A DNA stretch of 64,000 nt. It comes from Peromyscus leucopus. Taxonomy: Eukaryota; Chordata; Mammalia; Rodentia; Cricetidae. The translations under genes were made by a program, and so were the position numbers. Each line of letters starts with the position of its first letter. The stretch's first letter is position 1. Below, piece after piece: positions 49,875 to 61,814 of this stretch. The stretch spans positions 30,897,994 through 30,961,993 of the forward strand of contig NC_051072.1 in the NCBI RefSeq assembly GCF_004664715.2. Direction: 5' to 3'. The notes below the pieces were generated by a model that did no database searches, was not told where the DNA came from, and worked only from the letters and a program-made list of their open reading frames with translations.

Positions 49875-50525
49875 TTGTGGTCCATTAAAGGAAAATCTAC
49901 TTCCTCCTGGTCAAAAGAATGGATTCTGAGTCAGAATATTATATCATATGGTCTTCTCCCTTAAGAGTTACTCTTGCTGACCCTGTCAATAACCTAACCA
50001 GGAGATCACCCCTCAGGAATATGATTCACCTGAATTCATGCTATAGAGATGGGAGGAATCATTATCCCCTTAACAGGATAATGCACTCCTCCTTCCAGGA
50101 AGTTCCTTTTGAGGTATAGCTTGGTAAACGTCTACCATGCAGCATTGCTAAGCCTGCCTGAGTTCCTAAGGTTTAATTCAGAAAAGTATGACCTTTCCTT
50201 TTTCTTCTTTTTCTTTTGGATACTAACAAAAGCCTACGCATACTTGCCCTGGCATTTTAGTCTTCTTCACTGTGTCTCTGAATGTCCTTCTTTTTTCACA
50301 ATGCAGATAATTGCTGACTTCCATTGTTGATTATGCCAGGATTTACCTAATTCAGAAATGTATGGCTTTCTCTCTTCCTCTAGCCATCTCCATCCTCAGG
50401 GCAGCTGCTAATATTTACAGTTTGCCTGACCTATTATTTTTTCTCTCAAATTAATAATTGGCCTTCAGCTTCTTTTCAAGCCAGTTTTTAAATTCTTTTA
50501 TTAGTGAGACTAAGAAGTCTTGATT
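49875..50525 (+). repeat. Unassigned interspersed repeat, copy 1
   Basis: It shares blocks in the same order with 61815-62690: tccattaaRggaaaRctac, gtcaRaagaatgga, tctcccttaa, gtgggaggaat-type, atttacagtttgcct and a final attaRYagRgctaagaa. It may be the internal part of an old retroelement. No intact frame. Confidence 0.65.
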
Positions 50526-51429
50526 TTCCTTGTAACACTGTTGCAGCATGCCACTTTGACAGATACTGTATTGGACTGATTAAAGTGGCCCTCATAGAGA
50601 AAAGAAAATGTTTTAATGTACTATAACCTCTTTTTCCCCAGCAAATGATTTTGAAATCCATTAGAAGTTGAAGATAGCATTTATATAAATTGCCTTAAAG
50701 ATGAAAATTGAAAGGAACTAAAATAGAAATACATGCAGTTGATAGCTAGGTAGGAGCAAAGTGATCTGAAGCATGTCTCCGAAGAACTTAGCATCTGTGC
50801 CCTGAAACGCTTGTTTTAACAAGTCCAACTGTGTTTCCTAACTATGTCAGCCCTATCCCTTGGCTGATACAGCACACAGTTTACAGAATATATCAAACTG
50901 CAGCTCTCTTGCTGAGAAGAGCTGAACACTACTTTAATTTCCCAGCCGGGTGCTGGTATTTCATCACACACCAAGCATATTAAATGGTTGTGGAAATGGA
51001 AGACCACAATGTAATCCATATGGCAGCATTTCCTTGCAGAAGAGAAGAGCTCTTCAATTCTAAATGTTAAGTTTAAGATCTGATGTCACAGTTGCTAGTT
51101 TGGAGTGAAGAGCAGGTAATTTCTTTCTTTTGAATGTTCTTTCTTGTATGTCCTATAATGGGTCCAATTAAACTTGAAAAAAAAAAACAATTTGGGTCAA
51201 CTGTAAATGTACTAATCTCTGAATGAGATATTCACAAGTTTCAATTAAAAAAACGGAGGGTAAAAGCTACTTTACTAATTTTTTCAAGGCCACATTTTAA
51301 GATCTGCTTTATTTGGGGTTAAACTGAAAAGTTTTTAGCTCATTAGAAATTACTTTCTAATTTCTTTCTCTAACTCAGGCTACATCTCCCTCCCACAGCC
51401 ATTTATCTACCAACATTTACTTATCCCGT

Positions 51430-51815
51430 TTAATGATTATTATGGATCGCCAACTTGATGGGATCTAGCTATCCAGGAGACAAAACAATAGGGATGTTCA
51501 AGGGGGAGCTTCTATATTGAATGCACTGGTATAGGAAGACCCCCTAAATATGGGGCACCTTCTCTCAGTGACCTAGACTTCTACACAGAATTAAAAGGAG
51601 AAAGTGAAGGACATGAGCTGAGCACCGACTTTTATCCCTCTCTGCTTCCGGATTGAGGATACTGTGTAACTAGCTGCATCAGCTTCTGATGCCATGTCAT
51701 CTTGACCTTGATGGACAGTACCCTAAAACTGAAGCCTAAAATATGCACTTCTTTCTCTAGGTTGTTTTGTTTGGGATTGTGTTGCAGCAATCAGAAATAT
51801 AATGAATATTTTTAT
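51430..51815 (+). repeat. Rodent interspersed repeat, same family as 43935-44315
   Basis: cgccaacttgatgggatcta, ttaaaaggagaaagtgaagg and atgagctgagcaccgactt, then ctctctgcttccgg and gtgttgcagcaatcagaaat. This is a recognisable rodent medium-copy repeat. Confidence 0.7.
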
Positions 51816-53309
51816 TTAAAAAAGTCCAGCATTTACAACTCAACTTCAAAATTACATTACAATTTGTTCCTAATACAGATCTAGGATCATTGTGGGTGTT
51901 ATGTGCATACAAGACACACCACTTAGCTCTATTCTTTTATGAAACTACATTCTAGAAAACTAGATTAAAAGCTTCTAATAAGTCACTGGAATAATAAGAA
52001 CTACAGTAAACATGTAACGAGATAGAGTGATAACATACAGCTATGATAATCATAGGACTGTGTAGGAAGGAATTTTATTTAAAAAAAATCTCTTTCCAAC
52101 TGTTGATTATCTATTTGCTTTAATTTTTACTTGTTATTTATCCTCTAGATTCTCTTCTCAACTCAAACCATTTATGTTTCTGAAGGACAAGTGTCAACCT
52201 TGCTCTTCATTGACATTCACAGCACAATGAAGCTTTGGTAAATTCAAATCCAAATCTCTACAGTTATGGAAATGTCATTAGATTTATAGATAAATCTTCC
52301 CAAAAAGGCATAGCTGTTCTTTCAGAGGCCTTGACAGTGTCAACCCTTAGAAGGTCGTTTCTTTCACACTCATTTCCTTTCTTTCCTGGAAGCTCTATTT
52401 TCCTCTCCCTGGTTAATGTCAGGGCCTCCAACATTTGGTTTCAGCACAAGTGGGTCAAGGCACACAGCTAATATAAAGAATTGAACATTAACTTTAAAAT
52501 GTCTTTCTAAAATGGATCCTCTGGTCTGGAAATGAAATTTCACGTCTCCATGTGCTATCTCTTTTTCCCATTTTCACCCTTCTTATATCGTTATAAGTAA
52601 ACTTCTCACTAGGCTGCTAGTGGGAATTGGTTTATTTTCTTGCATATTCCTCAGGATCTCTAGATCTAGACACTTTGGGAATGCTATATTTTATTTGTGA
52701 AGGCATCTCACTTAAACTTTTTTTTTTTTTATTGAATCTCCTCAGTGCTCAGTTTAAAAAAGGTTATTTTGGTTTCATACTCATCCCATCCCATACTTCC
52801 TGAAAGAAAAATCTCAAGATTGTTTTTATAAAAGTTAGACAAAATAGTTTGTCTTCTGTTCACAGTTTTATCAACAGGGAACTCTACTCAAAGATATTGT
52901 TTCTAATGGTGGCAGGATTGTCAGGTTTTGTTTCCTAAAATAAACCCTACCCACCACTAGACTGGCAAAATGGACATTTACAGCTACTAAAGCATGCTAA
53001 TTGTGACACAAAAGAATCTGAAGGACTTTGTGAACCACATATGACAAGAGATTGATTCAGCAGCCTCAGGGTTACTTTCAACATTATTCAGGTGCTACTC
53101 ATTAGATCACCATTATTTCCATAAACTTTCTTTCATTGTTGTTTGGATATATTTTAAAAAGGCAAAATTAAGGGTTTAAAAAGTGCCTACATAAGGTACT
53201 ATATAATAACTGTTTTGACAACTAAAATATTTACTAACGTTCAGAGTTACAGGTAAAGTGAAGGGGATAATGATTAAAGTTAAAATTACAATTTTTTTAA
53301 TTAAATTTG

Positions 53310-53490
53310 CACATTTTTTGTGCATATGGTTATATGTGCCTGTATGTTTCTGCATGTGTATGTCCATGCCATGACCCACATGTTGAGGTCAGAAGACAAC
53401 TATAAGAGTTCATTATCTTTCTGCACTGTGTGTGTTTTGGGTATCAAACTTAGGTTCTCAAGCTTGAAGGCAACCCTCCCCTAGAGTTGG
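53310..53490 (-). repeat. tRNA-derived SINE (minus orientation)
   Basis: tgtccatgccatgacccaca, tgttgaggtcagaagacaac and gggtatcaaacttaggttct, then caagcttgaaggcaac. This is the reverse complement of the family seen at 27755-27950. Confidence 0.7.
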
Positions 53491-53529
53491 TGGCATATTT
53501 GAGTGTCCCTACAGATACAAAAAGTCAAA

Positions 53530-53890
53530 GGAAATAGAGGCGCTGCTTGCATGCCTTTGCTTCTTGCTGGTGAGTGCATCTATTCTGCTGCTCCTGCTGC
53601 TGCTGGTGCTGCTGCTGCTGCAGCTGATGCTATCATCCTTTACTCACATCAGGACCCAGCCTATGTAGCCTCAAAGTGGAATGAAGACCTCTCCAAGAAT
53701 CTTCTACATCTTAAATGCCAGAATGTGACCGCTGAGACATCCAGCTTCATGAACTAAACAACTATCAGAGTCTTGGCCTCTGCTGAGTGAAGATAGCCAA
53801 TGTAGGATTATCCAGATAATACAATCTACTTAGACTCCTTTTTAGCATATATATTCATTCTATGAGTTCTGTTCCTCTAGCATGCCCTGA
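53530..53890 (+). repeat. Rodent repeat with an internal (CTG)n-like tract
   Basis: ctgctgctcctgctgctgct (53587 onward) leads into atcaggacccagcctatgta, gtgaccgctgagacatccag, gagttctgttcctctagca and ccctgattaatag. The right end matches a rodent dispersed repeat I recall. An 84-codon frame with a poly-Ala run crosses it but is repeat-derived. Confidence 0.6.
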
Positions 53891-54253
53891 TTAATAGAGA
53901 AGACAATAATTAGAAGCTCAAACATAAACCAAGTTGCTCTGGAGAATGGGGCTGGGATGACAAGGGATGGAAGATTGCTGCTTTTCACATTAGCTCTCCT
54001 GTGTCACTCTCCTGTTACTACATGCACACATTTCTGTAGTCAGTGTAAGTTTTAAAAGTAAGAACATGTCAGGGACTTAGAAGGTCCTCAACTATTGACA
54101 GTCTGATGATGTTTTTTAGATGATTCAGCATCCTATGTTACTTTGGGACCGTTACTTAAGGTCAAATTATGGTGATACCTTAGGCTATTTATAGAATCTA
54201 ATAGCCAATCACTGTTGGATTATTCCCGTAAGTTAATAATGGGAGTGTAGGAA

Positions 54254-54372
54254 TGAAAAAGAAAAAGAAGAGGAGGAGGAGAGGGATGAGGAGAAGAGAG
54301 AGGGCAAGATGAGGAGAGGAGAAGGAAGAGATAAGGAGAGGAGAGGAGCGAAGGGGAGGAGAAACAAAAAGC
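54254..54372 (+). repeat. Polypurine tract, about 115 nt
   Basis: Almost entirely G and A (gaggaggaggagagggatga and similar), with rare C or T. It is purine on the plus strand and pyrimidine on the HCN1 sense strand. Confidence 0.9.
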
Positions 54373-55357
54373 CAAGTCTCAGAATCTTAGGTTATGAAAT
54401 TCAGTATTTCCCTACATCATTCCCCTTCTAATTAAACAGAGAAAATGGTGTATATTTTTAAGACAAAATACAGAAGGATTATTTTGTGCCCTACAATGTT
54501 AGGGAAATGCTAATGATATCGATAAAAGCTTTATCTAGTTATTATCTACTTTCTTTAATGTTAGAAATTATAAGCACAATTGTCCTACTGTCTCTGTCCA
54601 CCTTTTACTCCTCGGCAATCAGGGAGAACTGTATCAATATTTTCCCTCCTGTATTTAGGTGGGAAATACAGGGGTGCTTTGCTGTTATGAGTGCCTTATA
54701 AATCCCATGACATTTGAGAGTCTAGTAGATGGATTTAAAACTTATAATAGGAGGATAAGTAACTATATACTCAAAATGTGAATTATTGTATTAAAATGAA
54801 TTTAAGATTTCAAATGTTGCTTTTTAAAAATAATTCTGGTCTCTTTTAGTGTTTGACTGATGTCCTCACTGATACCAAGTATGACTATATTAATGTGAGG
54901 AGCTACCAATGAATTATCAGTGTTCAAAACATAGAGATATATCTCTAGCACCTCCTATTTCTTTTGTAGGGTACACAGTGTACAGCTCATCTATGGGAAC
55001 TATTCATTATATGCCATCTAAATATTAATGAATTTTTTTCTGTGTTTCTCATAACATATGGCACAAAGTACAAAGCACTTTTTAAAAATACTTCTAGCAT
55101 TTAAACTTGGCTAAGGACAGTTAAACATTTCAATGAGTTTGCCATACTTTATAAAACAGGTGACAAAATTCAATTTAAATGAAAAAAACACTTTCTATTT
55201 CATTATCCTTAGTTCAGCTATCCTGGTTGGCAATTTCACACTTCCAGACAAGAAAGTTCAACCATGAAGTATTTCCACAGATAAAGACAAAAACAACCAC
55301 ATTTAACTAGCATGTTTATGATTAGTAAATTCAGATTACTTTAGCAATGTGCTAGAG

Positions 55358-55360
<3 letters not shown>

Positions 55361-55416
<56 letters not shown>
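55361..55416. repeat. (TG)n microsatellite
   Basis: 28 perfect TG units. Confidence 0.97.
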
Positions 55417-55418
<2 letters not shown>

Positions 55419-56087
55419 GATGCATGTATACAAAATGAGTTTCATGCTAACATCTAAGTGGGAAGATTTCTTGTTTTCTGAATTGCTATAATGAAATATC
55501 ATTGAAAATATCTTTTAGATACTACACCTGAGACTTTAAGATAGGGCAATTAATTAACAGTTAGAGATCTATCAATACTGTTCTCTAAGTCCATGCATTT
55601 TTACCCTTTCTATTTGTACAAAATGATGAATTAGATTCCTCCTTCTTGTCAATTGAAAAATTTATTTTGGAACTTTTTTAAAAAATGCCATTCTTCATTT
55701 CTTTTCTAATATATCTGAAAAACTGATAATTAAAAATATGAAATCTTTTATATTTTAAATAATACATGAAAAATTAATAGTTGTACATGTTAATTGGACA
55801 TCAAGTTATTACATCACTGTGTGTATTGTTTACATCTAACTCATCATGAATATTTCATTTTTTTATTATTGAAAGTTTCAAAATCTTTTTTTTGTGGCAG
55901 AATAATATTATACTTATAAAATTATTTAGCATCCTACCTGGTACCTTAAGACTAGTTGTTTATAGAATTTCGATTTTATGAAACTATAGCATATTATTTA
56001 TGTATATGTGTGCATATGTGGTGTATGTGCATGTAGTGAAATGATTATAACTTATAAGATTGAAGATTTATTTAAGTTGAAAATCTT

Positions 56088-56245
56088 GTTTTTTTTTTGG
56101 TTTTTCAAGACAGGGTTTCTCTGTGTAGCTTTGCGCCTTTCCTGGAACTCACTTGGTAGCCCAGGCTGGCCTGGAACTCAAAGAGATCTACCTGGCTCTG
56201 CCTCCCGAGTACTGGGATTAAAGGCATGAGCCACCACCACCTGGC
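56088..56245 (-). mobile_element. B1 SINE, young cricetid-type, with ~16-bp TSD
   Basis: Full-length reverse-complement B1: caagacagggtttctctgtg, tagctttgcgcctttcctgg and cttggtagcccaggctggcc. Flanks ttaagttgaaaatctt (56072-56087) and ttaggttgaaaatctt (56246-56261) differ at one base. The gcgcctttcc/cttggtag variant is typical of cricetids rather than mouse or rat. Confidence 0.93.
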
Positions 56246-56949
56246 TTAGGTTGAAAATCTTTTAAGGTAACTTATTCCATCCACACAGCCCACCTTCTAC
56301 CTTGCACACTGAACTAGGCTGTGTTTCAGTGCCACCAGATTAGGATGAATGTAGTCTGGAGAATACACACATTGTTCCCTTGACATGAGCAATGATTTCT
56401 TGGCAATGTCCTTTATGTGTATCTCTTGCTTTATGTGACATTGGCCCTTTTGCATATTTAATGCTGACTACACAGCATATACTAGAAACCATATGCTGTT
56501 TTAACCACTTTAGATATGTTGAATCCTTTAGTTTCCTAAGCAAACCGAATGTGGGAGGAATTACCAGCAATCCAAGTTTATAGATAAATATGGAAATAGA
56601 GTCTTGGAGATACCTACCTTGTGTTCTCCAAGGCCCAGGTCCTCTAATATCCTCCTCCCTCTCAACAGATTTTAAGAACCTCAAAGCATAGAATTTTTTA
56701 TTTTTTTACCCCATTTCTTTTGAAAATACTAGATGATTGGCCTAAATAAAGCATCCTGAATAATTATGTCATAAAGAAAAAGCAGATTTTCTTTAAAAAA
56801 AAAAAAAAAGTAATGCAGACTTAGAAGAGGTCAGAAGTCATTTTACATGCTTAGACACCTAAAATTAAAGAGGTCGCCAAGCACATACACTTCCCCCAAA
56901 TGACACATTCCAATGAACTGTTCAGCTCAAAGGCACTGTAGGAGGTGTC

Positions 56950-57115
56950 TGACTTAATAACCTCATTTTACAGGCTATGGTCTTGAGCTCTTGGCCTTTA
57001 GACAGATTGCCTGGAGAGACGCAGTTAGTTCCTCCCCACAGCCACGTTACTAGAGCCTGGATATGCGGAGGCTGAGCCAGGATGCTGAGCATACCGCCAC
57101 ATCATGCTGCTTCCT
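56950..57115 (+). repeat. Possible MIR-like remnant
   Basis: taacctcattttacaggcta, followed by a decayed body and agagcctggatatgc, resembles part of a MIR SINE. The match is weak. Confidence 0.3.
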
Positions 57116-57194
57116 AATCTTTTTATAGATTTGATCCTAAATATAGAGTTTGCTAATTTAATTGGAATATTATGAGAGAGAAACCATCAACTAA

Positions 57195-57500
57195 TAAAAT
57201 GGGCCGAAGCTCCTCAAACAGGTGAAACGGGCACTACCAAGGGCAATCGATGGCACCGGCGCAAGTCTGGAGCTAGTTGGACCTTCAAAGGTGAAGTGCA
57301 GTCTAAATGGAAGAGCACGTATAATGTGGGCCATGATGAAAAGTCTCCACTGTCAGCACAGGTGGAGAGCCACAGGAAAAGGCCCAGGCTAGAGATAGAG
57401 TTGAAATGAGGACACAGTGCGAAACTGGCCATCTGTCCACCAGCAGTGCCGCTCGGCGGGGCACCTACATCGCCTTCCAAATGATCCTCCTCGCACAACA
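57195..57500. other. CpG-rich patch of unknown nature in intron 6
   Basis: I count twelve CpG dinucleotides between 57205 and 57493, against almost none in the AT-rich flanks. The plus strand has a 78-codon open stretch without an in-frame start (57176-57409, stop TGA); the minus strand has a 94-codon frame (57214-57498). Neither translation is recognisable. It could be a decayed processed pseudogene, a cryptic exon or a regulatory element. Confidence 0.5.
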
Positions 57501-57913
57501 GAGTCCCACATCAGTGCTTTACTCACAAACAGTGCTTCCTCGTTGGAAAAGGATTCTTTTTTCATATACTATAATCTGATGACTGCTTTTTCTCTCTGAC
57601 GCCTTCCAGATTCTCGCAGCCTCCCTTCCCACCTAAATTCACACCCTTTCTTTCTTTCACATTAGAAACCAAACAGGTATCTAAACATGTTAATAAAATA
57701 AAATAGAAACAAACTAGAACAAAGTAAAGCAAACAAAGAAAATGAGCCAAAGACAAAAGTCTCGGAAACACATATGGACACATTTCCCAGTGTTTCTTCA
57801 TTTCCTTACTAAAGAACACCTTAAGAACATGTTAAACTGAAATACTACATAGTGCTGATGATCCCAGAACCTGGTGTACTCTTTACTTGAAAAATGTTAT
57901 TTTGAGAAAGTCA

Positions 57914-57928
<15 letters not shown>

Positions 57929-57945
<17 letters not shown>

Positions 57946-58098
57946 TTTTTGGTTTTTCGAGACAGGGTTTCTCTGTGTAGCTTTGCGCCTTTCCTGGAAC
58001 TCACTTGGTAGCCCAGGCTGGCCTGGAACTCAAAGAGATCCACCTGTCTCTGCCTCCCGAGTGCTGGGATTAAAGGCGTGCGCCACCACCGCCCGGCT
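57929..58098 (-). mobile_element. B1 SINE, young cricetid-type (minus orientation)
   Basis: A T23-type tail is followed by tttttcgagacagggtttct, tagctttgcgcctttcctgg and gctgggattaaaggcgtgcg, then ccaccaccgcccggc. CpGs are retained, pointing to recent insertion. It is nearly identical to the copy at 56088-56245. Confidence 0.95.
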
Positions 58099-58162
58099 TC
58101 AAAGGCTGCTTCATTGCTTCCAAATCTAAACTTAGTGCCTTGACAGATAACAGTGAAGAGCG

Positions 58163-58302
58163 ATCATTACTTCAGTTCTCTTTATTTAGGGACTTAGTGT
58201 GCAATTAAAAAGGTAAGAAGAGGCACTGGTATATCATTACTTCAATTCCCTTTGTCTCGAAATTTGGTGTGGAATTAAAAAGGTAAGAGGAGGCACTGGT
58301 TT
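58163..58302 (+). repeat. Tandem duplication, two 70-bp copies
   Basis: Copies at 58163-58232 and 58233-58302 match at 58 of 70 positions by my count. Each ends [32 protein letters not shown], which includes a consensus-type splice donor (AG/GTAAGR) on the plus strand. No known repeat family. Confidence 0.9.
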
Positions 58303-59194
58303 ATTACAAGTGAAATTTAAACCTGAGCCCTTTTGTGAAGTTGCCATTTTTATACACTTTGTGGAAGCTACCTTTCCAGATACGGCTCCTAATTTCTCTC
58401 TCTGATTCCACAAATATAACAGAGCAGGATAACGGGTCTTTAAAGAGGTGTCACAACAGAATAATAGTTTTCACAACTTATTCGAAGAACTCACACTGCT
58501 TCCCCCATGTTAGCTCATCAGTCACACCCAGCTGTGGCAGGTGAGGAAGGGATTTGTCAACTAGAACAAGAGTTTCATCAGCAAACCTGTGCCGAGATTC
58601 TGAAATCAAGCTGCAAAGCCAAGGCACAGGGCTACAAAACAAGAAGGGATCAAGAAGGAATCTTACTGTTTTGCTTATCGTCATTTTCTTCCAATTCAGC
58701 TGCTATAGCAACAGCCATATGCTGGGCAAAGCATATACAATAGAAATACAGTTTGAATGGGAGGCTGGATATCTGAGATCAAGGTGCCAACATTATCAGA
58801 TTATTCTGACAGTCATCTTGCAGGTGGCAGAGTACCATTTTTGTGTCCACATATCATGGAAAAGATAAAAGCCTTATTGTGTAAAAGCCAAACTCACAAA
58901 ATATCATCATTTGAAGATTAGAGATTCATTATATAAAATTAGGGGGAGTGGGCATCAACATTCAAAATTAGTGAGTTTTATGCTTAGAATCACCAAATAT
59001 GGATTGAAATTATTTGACTTATACTAATGATGTTTTTTTTTAAATAACTTATACACGTCAGAAAGGCAAGCAGACATTTGGAGTTGAAAATTCAACTATA
59101 TACAAATTTAAAAATATGCTAGGAGACAGGCATTTATTAATGTTTGAGAATTGTTTTAATGCTATAAAAATGTTCTTCTATAAAATGGTTCCCA

Positions 59195-59325
59195 CAGCTG
59201 AGCATTGTGATACATAACTGTGTTCCTAACACTTGGGATCCAGACACACAAGAATCAGAATACGGCTATGGAGTGAATTGATGATCTGCTTGGGTTACAT
59301 GAGATCATGTCTCAAAACAACAATA
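59195..59325 (+). repeat. Degenerate B1-like SINE
   Basis: gagcattgtgatacataact, aacacttgggatccagacac and gggttacatgagatcatgtc, then tcaaaacaac, follow a decayed B1. Confidence 0.55.
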
Positions 59326-61814
59326 AAAATGAATGGAAAACAACTACTCCAAAACTACATTCGAAATGTTTCAAAATAGGATTTGATGGCATATATGTTT
59401 ATCTAGTAAAAATTATGGTACTAACAATGAAGATATCAACAAAACAATAGCATAATCTTTATTAAATGTGCATTGTTAATAGAAGTGTTTGTATGTGATC
59501 AGTGACTAATCACTGATTACCAGCAGTAGATATTACAGATTTCTAATTTCATAGAAAACTCTTCTGGACAAACATTGTTTCTTGATTCTCCTGTCCTAAA
59601 TTATGGAGCTCTTTTATTTGATCCTTAAGATAGTGAGGTGAATTCAAAACTAGAAAATACTTTTATAAGTTTTACCTGTGAATTGGAAATTATGCACTTC
59701 CTTTAGTTTCATTTAACTCAGTTTGTCATTTGTTTTGTGTTGGTTTCCTTTTTTAAGAAAAAAAACATAGTTTTACACAGAGCGTGGCTATGCTGAATGT
59801 GTTACTTGAATGTGTCTTGAATTCTGGGGCTGGAAAGAAAAAATTATGAGGCTGTAAGTGGAGTCAAGTTGAAATATGTCCACATGCCCAACCATCTCTT
59901 ATTCATTCACTCACAGTGCTAGAATCTTGGGGTTAGTGACTATCTGGCATTTTGCTTTGGTTCCATGGTTTAAGTTAAAAAGATAAAAAGATCTTAAACT
60001 CAAATTTCTTAATTTAGCACTCGAGAGTAACACAAAACAATACATAGTTGAGTAGCTCAAGTGCTACGAGAGCAGCAGGAGAAAGACCCTGGGCAGGGGT
60101 GAAAAAGGCAACACGTCAGTCATACCTTACAAAGATGAGGAGCGTGCCACAGCCTGAAAAGATGAGACACTTCCAAAAGCAGATTGAGGACCACAAGGGC
60201 TATCCATGCTTAAGGGGGAACCGGTGGATTAAGTGTTTCTGAGGGGAAATGTCAGAATAGTTCAGGAAATTAGTTTGGGTCAGATTGTACAGAATCTGGG
60301 AGCCATTGTCTGAGGTTTCTGATATTATTGTTTCTGAGAGACAGTCATAGCAACTGATTTAGACACATGCCAGAATGATACAAGATGCATGTGGAGCAAA
60401 ACCCTAGAGTAGAGTCTGAGCCTTTCTTAGAAATCGTGTGACACAGGCAAGGCCCAGGGAGTTGACATTTGGATGTGAATAAGGACTTATTGATTACTCT
60501 CAAATCTCAAATTCAGGTTTATTCCACAGAGAAATCTTTTAAAAAGCCATTCCAAGAGGTGGGCTTCTCTTAGGCTATCCCTAATGGTGTATATTCTGCC
60601 TGGGTTCCCCTCCAGTGTGCTTAACTGAAAGCCATGCTTCCTTCTACCTCCTGAGTCTCACATATTCTCTTTGTGGGGGATAAAATCTTCCATCTGCTCT
60701 TCATCAACAGAAATTCCTTTAATGGCATACTGTTAGCATATGATTATAAAACTCAGCATTTGAATAACACAAACAAAATATAAACAACAAGGACTGCTGA
60801 TAATCAAAACATCAATTTATATTTTCCATGGAGAGAAAAAAATATTTTTTGAATATTCAAAAAAGGTTGTATTCTAAACGGAACCATAACCTGCTAGGCT
60901 TATTTCAGTTTGCTATAGAACCACTCACTTCAGTAAAAACAAAACAAATAAACAAAAACAAAACAAAACAAAAATTACCCTCCCTCAGTTATTGATGAAT
61001 ATTAAAATTTAGGAACTCCAGAAAGATATGTTGCACCAATAAGAATGAATAAGAATTATACTTTTAGAAATTATCCTTGCCTCATTGAGATTTTTAATGG
61101 GATTAAAACTTGGCTTTGACTGCTAGTTTAAAAAGCTCCAAATGTAGCTCCTTATGAGCAACTCCATGTTGTTTATATGGACTTTTAAAGCTTTCTTCTC
61201 TCCTCCTTTTATACTATTTTTGATACAGATAGGATTACTTCAAAAAATGTCATAATGTTCATCCTGATAAATGTATCAGACATTAGATTTGGTCCTTTCA
61301 TTCACAGATTCATTTATAAATGACTTTATAAAATAATAGAACTTTGGAATTAGGATGTAGATGATGGTTAACATTCTTTTCATCTAATTAATGAGGACAT
61401 AAGACAGACACTGGTCATGAATCTTTAGGGTAAGGACTTTGGAAATGAGCGGTTCTGTTCCTAATCTTGGCCAGAAGCCACAAACCTCTTTGATCCTATG
61501 TGCAAATCTGCTTTGCCAGAGTCCAGACAGGATGATCAATTTAAGGGACACAGGTTTTCTGTTATCACTCTCTTACTTTTCAGAAATAGCCAGATTTACT
61601 AAAAGCATCTCATAAATGATTTTCAGGTCTCCACTCTGGAGGAGGTGATGCTAGGTAGCTAGAGAGGCATTGATCAGCCTAGAGGCTATTGAGACCCTAC
61701 CCTCATAACCTGTTTGCCATTTTCTTGGTGACACTAGAAGAGAAGCTTTAAAATTGCCCCTCTTTAAGATTTAACACACTCTGGATAAATGGGCGTATAT
61801 GAGTTTTGTTGAGA

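Noticed and set aside
53503..53757. Frame with a poly-alanine stretch
   Set aside because: It arises from a CTG-like tract inside a rodent dispersed repeat.
60048..60242. 64-codon frame, lysine/arginine-rich, in a slightly GC-richer patch
   Set aside because: No family recognised and no exon or retrocopy signs. Too little to call.
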